Part shown: in pieces, positions 22,354 to 33,361 of the stretch
How the letters are laid out: each line of letters begins with the position of its first letter
Numbering within the stretch: position 1 is the first letter of the stretch
Notes under the pieces: generated by a model
Database searches by the model: none
Told to the model about the DNA's origin: nothing
What the model saw: only the letters and a program-made list of their open reading frames with translations
Made by a program: the position numbers and the translations under genes
Assembly: GCA_007570785.1 (NCBI GenBank)
Contig: ML664163.1
Coordinates: 1 to 64,000 of the forward strand
Source of the DNA: Antilocapra americana
Taxonomy: Eukaryota > Chordata > Mammalia > Artiodactyla > Antilocapridae
Length of the DNA: 64,000 nucleotides
Reading direction: 5' to 3'

Positions 22354-22746
22354 TATTATATTTCTAGCAACCCACTCCAGTATTCTTGCCTGGAGAATCC
22401 CAAGGAAAGGGGAGCCTGGCAGGCTACAGTCCATGGGGTCTCAAAAGAGTTGGACATGACTTAGCAGCTACACAGATATACAAAACAAAGGAGAGACAGA
22501 AGTATGATAGGACAAATTATGTGTATGGGATTAAGAGATTAAAAACTCCTGTTTATAAAATAGCAACAAGTTTATATTGTATCGGATAAAGAATTATGGC
22601 CATTATTATATAATAACATTTGATGGATATAATCTGTAAAATACTGAATCACTGTGCTGTACACCTGAAACATATAATATTGTAAATCTACTGTAATTAA
22701 AAATTTTAAATTTTAAAATAAAATTTTAAAAAAATATTATATTTCT
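22354..22746 (+). mobile_element. Composite Bov-A/L1 insertion with shared 12-bp TSD
   Basis: The duplication 'tattatatttct' occurs at 22354-22365 and 22735-22746. Between the copies lie a 5'-truncated Bov-A/Bov-tA body (22368-22475, starting 'caacccactccagtattctt') and then an L1 3' end (about 22520-22734, 'cactgtgctgtacacctgaa') with an A/T tail. One TSD pair around two families suggests one chimeric insertion event. Confidence 0.75.
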
Positions 22747-24274
22747 GGAAGCATAAATAATTCCCCCTATGATGGTTATCTGCCAGTGTTAAAGTGTATT
22801 TCTCACTAGCAGTATTAAGAACAAAACCAAAAAGCACATAAAAAGGCTGTGTTGATATTAGAAACACTCATAGGGTGACTGGAAGATACAAAATGAACAT
22901 TTGAATATCAATAGGATAGAAAGGATATCTACATATAAATTTTAGGTTGAAATGTAATCAAGATTCCACTTAAGATTCCCAACATGAGCTTCAAAGACAG
23001 TTTTGCTTTTGGCTGGATGCAGTTGCCACACATACAAAGTCCCAGTGAATTTCCTAAAATTGGGTGATCCAAGGAAGGACCTATATTTGTGCACACTGAA
23101 GTAAAAATTAACACATTTTTTAAATATGCCATTTTATTGGGAATTTTTTTACCAACTGCAAGAATATAAATGTGTTTAAGCACCCACACTGAGTATGACT
23201 TCATACTCGGAATTAACTTAAATCTCAGGATCCACGAAGAGATTTTTTTAAGCTACAGTCTCCTCAGTTCTCTAATTGCATTTGTAATAAAACTGTTCTC
23301 ATGCTTTTAAGTTGCAATTATTGCTATAAGATATACACTTACTGATTGATCATTATAATTAAAAGGATCAATATCCACCTATGTGACACTCACAGAATTG
23401 ACCTGGTTCAGAGTTTTTTAAGTTGTTTATACAATAGGCTGAACAAAAGAAGAAACCAGATTTATAAATATACACACTAAAAATCAGTTCACTGACATGG
23501 ACTTAAAAAAATTAAGTATCCTTACCCAGGGTAGTATGTATAAATCTAGTATCTTTTGGCACTATTAATAAAATACTAGCTCATTTTAAACACCCACTTA
23601 TGTATTTCATTGTGACTACAAATGCTCAATTCTTTTTCTTCTCAGATGCAATACTTATGAGTATAATGTTAGAACTCTGAAAGCCAGTTGCCCATGGCTA
23701 ACTACAAATTTTGGAATATGAAAGCAAATTGTATCAAAAGTTTGTCCTTGGGAAAGACTCAGTAAAATATTTAATTTGTAAACTTTTGATCATCATAAAT
23801 TACCAAAAAGGTGACACATAGTTAAGACTACATGCTGGCAAAAATTCTAACACTTACTTTCAAAATACAAGAACATAACTGAGCAGAATTGCCTATGATT
23901 CTTATAAAAAGTCAATAGCTTTCTGCCACTTTCAGTGTCACCTTAGAAAACTAACAGTTTCCATGTGATTACAGATGCTTATATGTTCCTGTGCTGGTGC
24001 AAACTCACATCAACCCCAGAGAAGCTTGAAATAAGCCCCACCTTCCTTTTAGAGCAAACAAAAGATGGCCTTTCTAGAGTTCTAAGTATACTCCCCAGAA
24101 TACACATACACACCCACTCACTCACATGCATCTTTCTGAATGGCCTGGGCAGCATAACACCCTTTCATCTTCTGTAAGTCCTACTTGGGGCTAAGAAGCT
24201 ACAAATCCCAAGGCCCCCTTCCCATAACTTCATGCAGTCAAGGCCTGTATGAAGCTGCACCATCATTTGGTCTA
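22747..24274. other. Single-copy sequence
   Basis: About 1.5 kb with no recognised family. The minus-strand frame at 23204-22929 (91 codons) is Cys/Gly-containing but matches nothing I know, and lacks supporting splice or promoter context. Confidence 0.45.
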
Positions 24275-24640
24275 AGAAAGCTGGATCTTTAGGTTACACT
24301 GCATGAGTTTAAGATACCACTGTACAACTTACTGGGTTTCCGTGGTGGCTCAGATGGTAAAGAATCTGCTTGCAGTGCAAGAGACCTGGTTTTAAACCCC
24401 AGGCTGGGAAGATCCCCTGGAGAAGGCGGTGGCAACCCACTCAGTATTCTTGCCTGGAGAATTCCATGGACAGAGGAGCCTGGAGGGCTACAGTCCTTTG
24501 GTTTACAAAGAGTCAGACAAGACTGGGCAACTAACACACACACACACACTGCTACTTATTGGCTGTGCAATCTTGGATACGTCACTTCATCACCCTGAGC
24601 CTCAGTTTCCTCTCTCTCTAAAAAGATAAAATTTTAACTA
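24275..24640 (+). mobile_element. MIR SINE split by a Bov-tA insertion
   Basis: The left part (24275-24331, 'gagtttaagataccactgta') and right part (24550-24640, 'ggctgtgcaatcttggatac' and 'cctgagcctcagtttcctct') together follow the MIR core order. The Bov-tA at 24332-24533 sits between them, with 'acttactg' and 'acttattg' as probable degraded target duplications. Confidence 0.75.
24332..24549 (+). mobile_element. Bov-tA SINE with (CA)n tail
   Basis: Head 'gggtttccgtggtggctcag', BovB-like body 'cagtattcttgcctggagaa', and end 'actgggcaactaa' running directly into a short CA repeat at 24534-24549. The CA run is the SINE tail. Confidence 0.93.
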
Positions 24641-24657
24641 TCTCATATATATGTTAT

Positions 24658-24820
24658 GTTGTTGTTGTTCAGTTGCTCAGTCGTGTCTGACTCTGTGACC
24701 CCATGGATTGCAGGACACCAGGCTTCCCTGTCCTTTACCATCTCCCAGAGCTTGCTCAAACACATTTCCATTGAGCCAGTTATGCCATCCAACCAACAAT
24801 CTCATCCTCTGTCAGTTGAG
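24658..24820 (-). mobile_element. BovB 3'-terminal fragment, antisense
   Basis: Shows 'ttgttcagttgctcagtcgt' and then 'catctcccagagcttgctca', the antisense BovB 3' end beyond what Bov-tA contains. It is truncated after 'aatctcatcctctgtca'. Confidence 0.88.
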
Positions 24821-24910
24821 TAGGTGAGATAGAGAATGAGTGGCCCTCAAATCCTAAACTAGTTACAATCTGGCTCTTCATAGAAAAGTTTATTGATCAT
24901 GGATATACCA

Positions 24911-24940
24911 TACACATACACACACACACACACACATATA
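24911..24940 (+). repeat. (CA)n microsatellite
   Basis: About 12 CA units inside an AT-rich stretch. Confidence 0.9.
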
Positions 24941-25169
24941 TGCTTATATGTCTTTGTATACCATATCAATACATGTATAAAGAAATAAACATATTATAAA
25001 CATGCTATTTTATCAACAGTATATATATATGCACATATATAGAGAAGGAGAAAAGGCAGTAATTAGCATTTATTTATCATTTACCTAGTGGTGAAAACGT
25101 TGCATGTTTTTAGCTTACATAATTCTCGAGAATTGTATGGTGCATGTATGTATGGACATATATATAGCT

Positions 25170-25370
25170 TGCTGTTGTTCAATTGCTAAGTCATGTCTGA
25201 CTCTTTATGACCCCATGGACTACAGCATGCCAGGCTTCCCTGTCCTTCACCATCTCCCGGAGTTTGCTCAAATTCATGTGCTTTGAGTCTGTGACGCCAT
25301 CCAACCATCTCATTCTCTGTTGCTTCCTTCTCCACTTGCCCTCAATCTTTCCTAGCATCAGGTTCTGGGA
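25170..25370 (-). mobile_element. BovB 3'-terminal fragment, antisense
   Basis: Same layout as 24658-24820 but longer; it reaches 'tcaatctttcctagcatcag'. It lies within 0.4 kb of the other antisense BovB tail but differs in detail, so they are likely separate insertions. Confidence 0.9.
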
Positions 25371-25371
25371 T

Positions 25372-26190
25372 AATAAGACACATGTACCCCAGTGTTCACT
25401 GTAGCACTATTTACAATAGCTAGGACATAGAAGCAACCTAGATGTCCATCAATAGATAAATGGACCAAGAAATTGTGGTACATATACACAATGGAATATA
25501 TATATACTCAGCCATAAAAAAAGAATGCATTTGACTCAGTTCTAATGAACCTTGAACCTATTATACAGAGTGAAGTAAGTCAGGGGGCTTCCTTGATAGC
25601 TCAGTTGGTAAAGAATCCACCTGCAATGCAGGAGACCTTGGTTCAATTCCTGGGTCAGGAAGATCCACTGGAGAAGAGATGGCTACCCACTCCAGTATTC
25701 TTGGGCTTGCCTTGTGCCTCAGCTGGTAAAGAATCCACAGGCAATGTGGGAAGCCTGGGAAGGAAGTCAGAAAGAGATAGACAAATATCATATATTAATG
25801 CACATGTATGGAATCTAGAAAGATGGAACTGATGAACCTATCTGCAGGGCAGCAAAGGAGATGCAGACAGAGCAGACTTGTGGATGCAGTGGGGGCAAGG
25901 CAAGGGTGGGCTGAATTTAGAGAGTAGACTGAAACATGCATTACCATATTTAAAATTATATAGCGAGTGGAAATTTGCTGTATGACTCAGGCAGCTCAAA
26001 TCCAATTCTCTGTGACAACCTAGAAGGGTGGGATGGGGTGGGATGGGGTGGGAGGTAGGAGGGAGGTTCAAGAGGGAGGGGATATACACATACCTACATC
26101 CAATTCATGTTGATACACAGCAGGAACTAACACAATATTGTAAAGCAATTATCCTCCAATTAAAAATAAATAAATTTTAAAAATTATATA
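25372..26190 (+). mobile_element. L1 3' end, split by a Bov-tA SINE
   Basis: Sense L1 from 'acacatgtaccccagtgttc' to the A-rich end at 26160-26190, with a Bov-tA at 25584-25763. A G-rich tract lies at 26026-26067. The L1 order is continuous across the SINE ('gaagtaagtcag' then 'aagtcagaaagag'). Confidence 0.88.
25584..25763 (+). mobile_element. Bov-tA SINE with second partial head
   Basis: Starts 'gggcttccttgatagctcag'; at 25702 a second head-like unit ('gggcttgccttgtgcctcag') begins, giving a dimer-like structure that is known for bovid SINEs. The short TSD 'aagtcag' is at 25577-25583 and 25764-25770. Confidence 0.82.
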
Positions 26191-27009
26191 GTCTTTGAAT
26201 GTCAAAATGATTTAGAATTACATTTAGCAGTTTTTATATGCTTTTTATTTCATATTTATTAAAGAATAAAGTCACCTTTCTCTATATTTCTCTCTTGAAA
26301 TAGCTTTCTCTTTATCAGAAGTTCAATTACTATTGTACCACAGTCCCTATTTTTGGTTATAAACTTGACTTTTCAGTCTATATTCCAACTCTAGTTTGAC
26401 CCTAAGCTATAGCAGAGTTTTTCCTTCCATACACAATAGTTTGTTTATATTATGTACCAGTAGCACCCAGCAATTAGAGGTCTCTAACTGCCTTCTTGAA
26501 GATAACATATGCTAAAAATCACCCTACTAAAATAATCAGGAGACAAAATAAATACCTTTGCCATTCTTTCTCAATATTATCAAATCCTTAACATTAGCTC
26601 TGAAATCTCCAACTTCCATTGTTAATTGAAGGCTTTTGGGTTTGCTTTTGTTTCTTTTATTGGCTTATGTTATTTATTTGCTTTGTTCTGATTTATTTAC
26701 AAGCATTTTGAATATTGTTCATTTTGGATATACATTAGATCCTACCTTTCTCAAATTTTAATAAAAACACTATTTGGGGTATTATTTTAATTGTAAACAA
26801 ATTCTTCTTGTTTTGCTTTCAACAAAAATGAAGCAAGTTGTGGCATTTAATAGTTAATAAAAAAGCATCTTGAACTTCATTGTATACCTTTAAATTTGTT
26901 TCTCACTCTCCTAGATAGCAACACATCTTCCTTGAACAGTGGTTCAAAATTCACAAAAGTAAAGTCCTAAAAAGATGTTTTAACAGTTATCCAAATATTC
27001 ATTCTAAAT
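26191..27009. other. Single-copy AT-rich sequence
   Basis: No recognised repeat or supported coding frame. Confidence 0.45.
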
Positions 27010-28075
27010 TTATTTTTAAACAAATACTTCTGGAATAATTATCATATGCAAAGCACCATGCTAAGCATCGGTCATCCTGTGAATTAAAAACTGCAGTACC
27101 CTCCTCTAATGAATGATTAAGGAAAGAATAGTCAAGATAACTAACAAATAAATATAAATTTTTAAACTAAAACTTTCTGTTGGAGGAAATTACAGTGACA
27201 GAAAAGTGGGATTTACAACAATGAGAATATTAGAAAGTGGTGCTGATCAGGTATCATTTGAACTGAAATTGAAGAGGTGAAAAGGAGTTTGTCACTGAAT
27301 ACAGGAAGTAAAAGAGCTTCAGGAAAAGAAAATAATCTGTACAAATAGATGTCCCCAGTGTGGATTACAGCTGGGCATCTCTGAAACAATAAAGATGTCT
27401 AGGCTGATGCAGACATGGTAGTCAAGGCATGAGGAGATAAGATTGAAGAGGTAAGCAGGGAGTCTGTAGTTTATTATAAAGGATTTAGACTATTTTTCCC
27501 TAAGTACAGAGTAAACCTTTGGAAAAAGTAGTGAAGTGACATAACCAGATTCATACGTCCAGGTATTTAGATGCAGAAATGTACATATGCATACATATAT
27601 TGAACTTTAAACCATTACAGTTGTTCTTTGGGAATGGATTAGAGATAGATAACAATGGAAGCAAAGAGGTCTTTTGAGAGACTATTCTAGAAGTTCTGCT
27701 GAGAGATCATGGGCACTTAGACAAGGATGGCAGCAGCAGAGCTGGGAGAAGTAGACCAAATTCAATAGATATTTTGGAGGCAAAAATTAAAGGAATTTCT
27801 GAGAGACTGGAGGCTTCCAAGCTGTGCTAGTAGTAAAGAACCTGTCTGCCAATGCCGGAGACAGGGGTTCGATCCCTGGTTCAGGAAGATCTCCCGGAAG
27901 AAGGCATGGCAACCCACACCAGTATTCTTGCCTGGAGAACCACAGGGACAGAGGAGCCTGGAAGTCCATAGGGCCGCACGGAGTCAGACATAACTGAAGT
28001 GACACAGCATGTCATGCCTTAGAGATTGGATGTGAAAGGTGAGGGAAAGAAAGGAAACAACAGACACCGTATCTT
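27010..28075 (-). mobile_element. L2-type LINE (CR1 clade), antisense
   Basis: The plus strand shows the antisense L2 signature order: a 'caaagcaccatgctaagcat' block, 'tgaactgaaattgaagagg', 'ggaagcaaagaggtcttttg' and 'attggatgtgaaaggtgagg'. Its minus strand once encoded the L2 RT C-terminus. The copy is diverged and interrupted by a Bov-tA at 27811-28020. Confidence 0.6.
27811..28020 (+). mobile_element. Bov-tA SINE
   Basis: Head 'aggcttccaagctgtgctag' with a box-B-like 'ggttcgatccctgg', body 'cagtattcttgcctggagaa'. Short TSDs 'agagactgg' (27802-27810) and 'agagattgg' (28021-28029) flank it. Confidence 0.92.
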
Positions 28076-28308
28076 ACATCCATTTGGATAAAAGGCTGAG
28101 ACTTAAAAACTTAAAAACAAAGACATAGTGTTTAGAGTTTTCAAAGGATAAGCAATTTCCTTTAGCAAAAAAAAAAAAAAAGTTCTCCTAATGTCTGCAT
28201 TAAATACAAGGTGAAAATCAGTAACAAGAGCCTTCGTAGTCAGAATTTGCACCTTAGTACCCAAGTTTATAGCTCCTTAAGCCATTCTTCATGATTTAAA
28301 GAACCTTA

Positions 28309-28460
28309 GGAATTCCCTAGTGGTCCAGGACTAGGTTAGGACTCAGGTTAGGACTCAGTGCTTTCATTGCTGGGACCCAGGTTCAAACCCTGTTGAGGGA
28401 ACTAAGATTTCACAAGTTGCTCAGGACAGCCAAAAAAATTAAAAAATAACAATAAAAAAG
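28309..28460 (+). mobile_element. CHR-1-type SINE
   Basis: Starts 'ggaattccctagtggtcc' and ends in an A-rich tail. The head contains a small direct duplication of 'ggttaggactcag' near 28332-28360, absent from other copies here. Confidence 0.82.
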
Positions 28461-28614
28461 ACAACTCAGATATTAAGAGTTATGGCTAATCAAGAGGTAA
28501 GGAAGTACTTTTAAATGACTGGGAGGAAAGAAAAAAAGATAGGGACATGTCAAAAGAACAAATGAAGCTCCAAAGCACATGTGCCCTTTTTTCATTTAAG
28601 TCAAAGTTCATACA
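28461..28614. other. Single-copy sequence
   Basis: Nothing recognised. Confidence 0.4.
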
Positions 28615-29055
28615 GTTAACACAATATGGGTTTCCAAAGATGTCCACATCCTAATCCCTGTGAATAAGTTGCCTTACACCATAAAAATAATTTTTCAGAT
28701 ATGATTTAGTTAATCTCTCATCTTAACAGTGAGAGATTATCCTGTTGTACACATAGGCCCCATGTTATCACAAGGGTCTTTTTAATATGGAAGCAGGAAG
28801 GTCAGGATCAGAGAAGAGATATGACAACAGAAGCAGAGGAAGGAGAGATGTAGGACCACAAGCCATGGGAATGCAGGCAGCCAAGCTAGGAAACACAGTA
28901 AAAAATTCTCCCCAAGTGCATCCAGAACAAATGCAAGCCTCCTGATCCTTTGATTTTACCCCAAGGTTAATTTGTGGACATCTGACCTCTAGAACTGTAA
29001 GAGAATAAATGTGTGTTGCTTTAAGCCACTGTTTGTAATAGTTTGTTAAAGAAGC
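28615..29055 (+). mobile_element. MaLR-type LTR (MLT1/MST-like)
   Basis: Old LTR-retrotransposon LTR. It shows the family order: 'ccacatcctaatccctgtga' near the start, 'ggaccacaagccatgggaat' in the middle, and 'tctagaactgtaagagaata' followed by 'gctttaagccactgtttgta' with an 'aataaa' signal at the end. Internal coding sequence is absent, so it is a solo LTR or fragment. Confidence 0.72.
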
Positions 29056-29059
29056 AATA

Positions 29060-29875
29060 GGGAAGAAAGTAGTTGGCTTTATGACACATGACTGAAAGCA
29101 TCCTAACCCCACAAACAATTCAAAACCAGTTATGCAGTAAGATCAACCTCCTGGATGGACCTCCAGTCATGAAAAAATATAGAGCTCCTGGAGTGAGATT
29201 ATCGAAAATGTGATTCCAGTTTCAAATTTGATTTTTAAACAGAACCAAGTCGACTTTTGATTGTGTAGTAATTTTGAGTATACTTAACTACCACAAAACT
29301 ATTATTCATCCAAACAAAAGTGTTCCTAATGAAACAAATATTGACTTCTTGTAGATTTTATTGAATATCTGCATTGATAATCACCACAAAGTCAAAAAAA
29401 TACAGAAGAAAACTCCTATAGGGATATGTACCTAAAATGTTAAGTTGAATAGATGAATGTTTTAAGAGTATGTGGTCAATCAAGAAAGTGAACTTCATAA
29501 TGAACAACTTCAAGGTTGACTGTTGGTTTTCTTTTATGTTGACCTGCCCTTCAAATCAAAAAGTGAGACAATTTATTACAGTAGAAAGAGGCAAGTATTG
29601 GGAATACTGGGAAAGAGTCTTCTAATATAAAGAACATAAAGGGAAAAGTCAGTCATGTATCCATGGCTTGAAGGGAAAAGAGGAAATTAGAGAGAAAACG
29701 ACTAGAGTCATGTACCTCACTACTCTAGATGTCTGCCCATGAGTCTTCTGCTTGGCCCTCCCCTTCCTCATCTCCTATCTCAAATTTAATATGAAAACAG
29801 ACCAAGAGGTTAAGAAGAAAATAAACAGCACAACAAAGGGCAATTCCATAATTATTTTCAGCCACTTCTATTTGG
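29060..29875. other. Single-copy sequence
   Basis: About 0.8 kb with no recognised element or supported frame. Confidence 0.45.
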
Positions 29876-29879
29876 ACAA

Positions 29880-30370
29880 GGCTTCCCTAGCTATATTAAA
29901 AAGCAGAGATATTACTTTGCGGAAAAAGTCCATCTGGTCAAAGCTATGGTTTTTCCAGTAGCCATGTATGGATGTGAGAGTTGGACCATAAAGAAAGCTG
30001 AGTGGTAAAGAATTGATGCTTTTGAACTATGGTGTTGGAGAAGACTCTTGAGAGTCCCTTGGACTGCAAGGAGATCAAACCAGTCATTCCTAAAGGAAAT
30101 CAGTCCTGAATATTTATTGGAAGGACTGATGCTAAAGCTGAAACTCCAATACTTTGACCACCTGATGGAAAGAGCTGACCCTGAAGCTGGGAAAGATCGA
30201 AGGCAGGAGGAAAAGGGGATGACAGAGGATGAAATGGTTGGATGGCATCAATGACTTGATGGACATGAGTTTGAGCAAGCTCCAGGAGTTGGTGATAGAC
30301 AGGGAAGCCTGACATGCTGCAGTCCACAGGATGGCAAAGAGTCAGACATGACTGATTGACTGAACTGAAC
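29880..30370 (+). mobile_element. BovB 3' end
   Basis: Begins 'ttccctagctatattaaaaa', continues with 'gtagccatgtatggatgtga', 'gatgcttttgaactatggtg' and 'gaactccaatactttgacca' order, and ends 'gattgactgaactgaactg'. No intact RT frame. Confidence 0.92.
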
Positions 30371-30614
30371 TGCCCTACCTATCGAACACCCGGGTAACTC
30401 ATTGGTAAAGAATCTGCCTGCCCATGCAGAAGACGCAAGAGGCCCAGGTTCCATCTCTGGGTCAGGAAGATCCCCTGGAGGAGGAAATGACAACCCACAC
30501 CAGTAGTCTTGCTGGGAAAACCCCATCGACCGAGGAGTCTAGAGGGCTACAGTCTGTGGAGTGGCGAAGAGTGGGACACAACTGAGTGACTGAGTGGGCA
30601 TGCATGCCCTACCT
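30371..30614 (+). mobile_element. Bov-tA SINE with 10-bp TSD
   Basis: The SINE at 30381-30604 is flanked by perfect 'tgccctacct' at 30371-30380 and 30605-30614. It lies directly behind a BovB 3' end, so it inserted at the BovB end. Confidence 0.92.
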
Positions 30615-30849
30615 GAAGCACTTCACTGGTTAAAGGGAAAAAGTAAACAAAGTAAACATCAAAAGGACTGTAGAAGCATAAAAGATCAATTAGGTTCCTC
30701 ATACAGTCTAGAAACAAAGAATCTCAAAGGAATAATCGAGAAATACTTTTATTGTTTATTTAGCAATATGCCCAGCTGATACTATCCCAGATGCTGGACA
30801 CATGGGGAAGGTGAAGGTTGGGATGAGGGAGCGGACAGGCTAACCTTTC
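30615..30849. other. Single-copy sequence
   Basis: Nothing recognised. Confidence 0.4.
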
Positions 30850-30950
30850 CCTGTGAGAGCACGGATCTGATCATTCTTATTCACTGTTGCATATCCAGCA
30901 CTGAGACATAACAGATGCTCATTAAACATGTGCTGAATGAAGAAAAAATA
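30850..30950 (+). mobile_element. L2 LINE 3' end
   Basis: 'cactgttgcatatccagcac' followed by 'agatgctcattaaacatgtg' and 'ctgaatgaa' matches the L2 terminal pattern. Confidence 0.6.
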
Positions 30951-31199
30951 CAGGGAAGTCAAGGGCTATACTTCTTATGGAGAAAAGACAAAAAGAGCTG
31001 ATATAACACATGATACTAACCAAATCAATGATTCAGGTAAGGTTTACCTTGGGCAAGAAAGGAGAAAATGTTATTGTTTCACACTTGAAATATTTAGTAG
31101 CAGGGTTCAGTAGCAGTAACTGAAGCAGTAACTTCTCTACAATATATGTTAACCTAGCAATCCTAACTGTATTGGGAGTCTTGCTGGTATTTGTCAGCA
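30951..31199. other. Single-copy sequence
   Basis: Nothing recognised. Confidence 0.4.
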
Positions 31200-31360
31200 T
31201 CTAAAACTGCACTGTCCCATATAGTAGCCATTAGCCAGACACCTACTCAGATTTAAATTACTTAACATTTAATTTAAAATTCTGTTACTCACTTCCATTA
31301 GCTGCAGTTCAACGTCTAGTGGCTACCATTATCCTAGAAAACTCAATTGCACAACTCTCT
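31200..31360. mobile_element. hAT-type DNA transposon remnant (MER3-like)
   Basis: Shows inverted 'ctgcactgtcccatatagta' plus 'gccattagccagacac' on the left and 'ctagtggctaccattatcct' plus 'caattgcacaac' on the right around an AT-rich core. That arrangement is typical of small non-autonomous hAT elements. The family name is tentative. Confidence 0.5.
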
Positions 31361-31432
31361 TTCACACCATGCTACTACATTGAAACATAAAAGTAGCCAG
31401 AATTTTATAAATGAGAGAAATAAGACACAGTG

Positions 31433-31435
<3 letters not shown>

Positions 31436-31482
<47 letters not shown>
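31436..31482 (+). repeat. (CA)n microsatellite
   Basis: About 23 CA units, likely polymorphic. The minus-strand Val-Cys frame here is a microsatellite artefact. Confidence 0.97.
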
Positions 31483-31485
<3 letters not shown>

Positions 31486-31981
31486 AAATCATTCCATATC
31501 AACTCAGCATCTAAAGGAGCTAAGTCAGTTTTGTTTTTGATAAATCTCACTTCCTCCCAAATACAACTGAACTGAACAACACAGGTCTGAACTATGTAAG
31601 CCTACTTATACATGGATTTTTTCAATAAATATGTTGGAAAATTTCTTGGAGATCTGAGACAATTTGAAAAAACTCACAGACAAATTGTATAGCCTAAAAT
31701 ATGAAAACAATTAAGTATATCACAAATACATAAAATATATATAGATACTAACCTATTCTATCATTTACCGCCATAAAATATACTCATATCTATTATCAAA
31801 AAGTTAAAATGTAGCAAAACTTGTACACACACTTACAGATTAATTCATTAGTGTATGTGCTAGGCTACTCTAAAGCAATTGTATAAGTTACTACACTACC
31901 ACAAAGCAATCTATATTGCTGCTTCTTTGTTATCAATGCATGAGTCATTATATCTATAAATAAAGATGAATTTCTTTTTCA

Positions 31982-32093
31982 CATTCTTTGTGTTTTTGGG
32001 CCATGCCACATGATATGCTGGATCTTACTTCCCTAACCAGGGATCAAACCAGTGGCCCCCTATGTAGAAGCAAGGAATCCTAACCACTGGTCT
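31982..32093 (-). mobile_element. CHR-1-type SINE, antisense, in Tigger2
   Basis: Shows 'gggccatgccacatgatatg', 'agggatcaaaccagtggccc' and 'ctaaccactgg', the antisense of the CHR-1 head and body. Confidence 0.8.
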
Positions 32094-32421
32094 GTTGATG
32101 TCTAGTAATACATATAACATTTATAGTGTTTTGTATAATTTAAGATAATACTGATGTAAGTACTAACAGATGATTAATCTTATAAACAGATGACATAAAG
32201 TTATGGTATCAGTAAATACAATGCACTACTGTAAGTGTGTTTTCTATTCTTATAATTTTCTTAATAATATTTTCTTTTCTCTAGCTCACTTTATTGTAAG
32301 AATATTGTATATAATACACATATCATAAAAAATAAGTGTTAATAGACAGTTCATCAGTAAGGCTTCTGGTCAACAGTTGGCTATTAGTAGCTAAGTTTTT
32401 GAGGGAGTCAAAAGTTATATG

Positions 32422-32751
32422 CTGGGTCTTCCCTGGTGGCTCAGAGGTAAAGAATCCGCTTGCCAATCCAGGAGACATGGGTTCAATCCCTGATCAGGGA
32501 GGATCCCACACGCCTCAGAGCAACAAATCCCATGTGCCACAACAGTTGAATGTATATTTTAGAGCCTGGGAGCCCCAGCTACTTTAGCCCAGGCATCCTA
32601 GGCCTGAGCTTGGCAACAAAAGAAGCCACCATAATGAGAAGCCAACACATCGCAACTAGAAAGTAGTCCCCACTCTCTACAACTAGAGAAAAGCCCATGC
32701 AGCAAGGAAGACCCAACACAGCCAAAAATAAATAAATAAAATTATTTTTTT
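32422..32751 (+). mobile_element. CHR-2-type SINE in Tigger2
   Basis: Starts 'tcttccctggtggctcag' and ends in 'gccaaaaataaataaataaa'. TSDs 'aagttatatg' (32412-32421) and 'aagttacatg' (32752-32761). The middle (32545-32610) is diverged from other CHR-2 copies, including 'gtatattttagagcctggga'. Confidence 0.88.
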
Positions 32752-32823
32752 AAGTTACATGAAAATTTTGATTGCACAAGGTGTGGGCACCCCTCTACCC
32801 ACGTTGGTCAAGGGTCAAATGTA

Positions 32824-33355
32824 TTTTTATTTAAGTTAGTAAAGATAATTTTCCACATATATGCCTAGCAATCACCGGGAAACATGAGAACCATATATTA
32901 TCACATATTTGTATCTAGTTTTCCAGAACCCAATACAATCTTATCAAGCAGTAGCTTCCAAATCTTGACACTTGTGAATTTGCATCTACCTGTTTACAGA
33001 CACTGTTTGAAAACCTTGTAACAATTTGACAACTCACCTTTAAAATTGGCTGTGTACTGGGATTCAGTAATAGATCTGTCATACCACAATTACCAAGCCA
33101 AAGTTGCATTTTATTTCTAAATGCCCATAGAAGAATTTTTACTCAAACTGGAAAGTCTCTGGTACAAAAAGTATTCCTTAAAGTCTGCACTTCATGAGGT
33201 TATCTAATAGAGATCGGTTCACCAATTAGATGCAGTCTGCATTTTCCTAAATCATAAAACAAGCTGAGTGAGGTTTAGTTAGCTAGAAATCCCTTGGTAA
33301 ATTATAAAAAGTGAGACATAAACTGGGCACCATTGCATAATGACTAATTACAAAA
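32824..33355. other. Single-copy sequence
   Basis: Nothing recognised. Confidence 0.45.
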
Positions 33356-33361
33356 GTGAAC

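Larger units (their letters stand above)
31564..32821 (+). mobile_element. Tigger2/MER2-type DNA transposon with both ends
   Basis: Left end 'caactgaactgaacaacaca' at 31564 after TA (31562-31563); right end 'ggtcaagggtcaaatg' at 32821 before TA (32822-32823). Sequence after the left end ('gttggaaaatttcttggaga') and before the right end ('ctagctcactttattgtaag') follows Tigger2 order. The transposase middle is missing, so it is non-autonomous. Two SINEs interrupt it. Confidence 0.85.

Noticed and set aside
22929..23204. 91-codon minus-strand frame in single-copy sequence
   Set aside because: No recognised motif, splice or promoter context, and its length is within chance expectation for AT-rich DNA.
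24332..24420. tRNA-like box A/B sequences at many sites
   Set aside because: They are heads of CHR and Bov-tA SINEs. They lack a full cloverleaf and sit in SINE bodies, so they are not tRNA genes.
31362..31550. Val-Cys-rich repeat protein
   Set aside because: Translation of the (CA)n microsatellite; the same applies to frames over 3700-3737 and 35521-35580.
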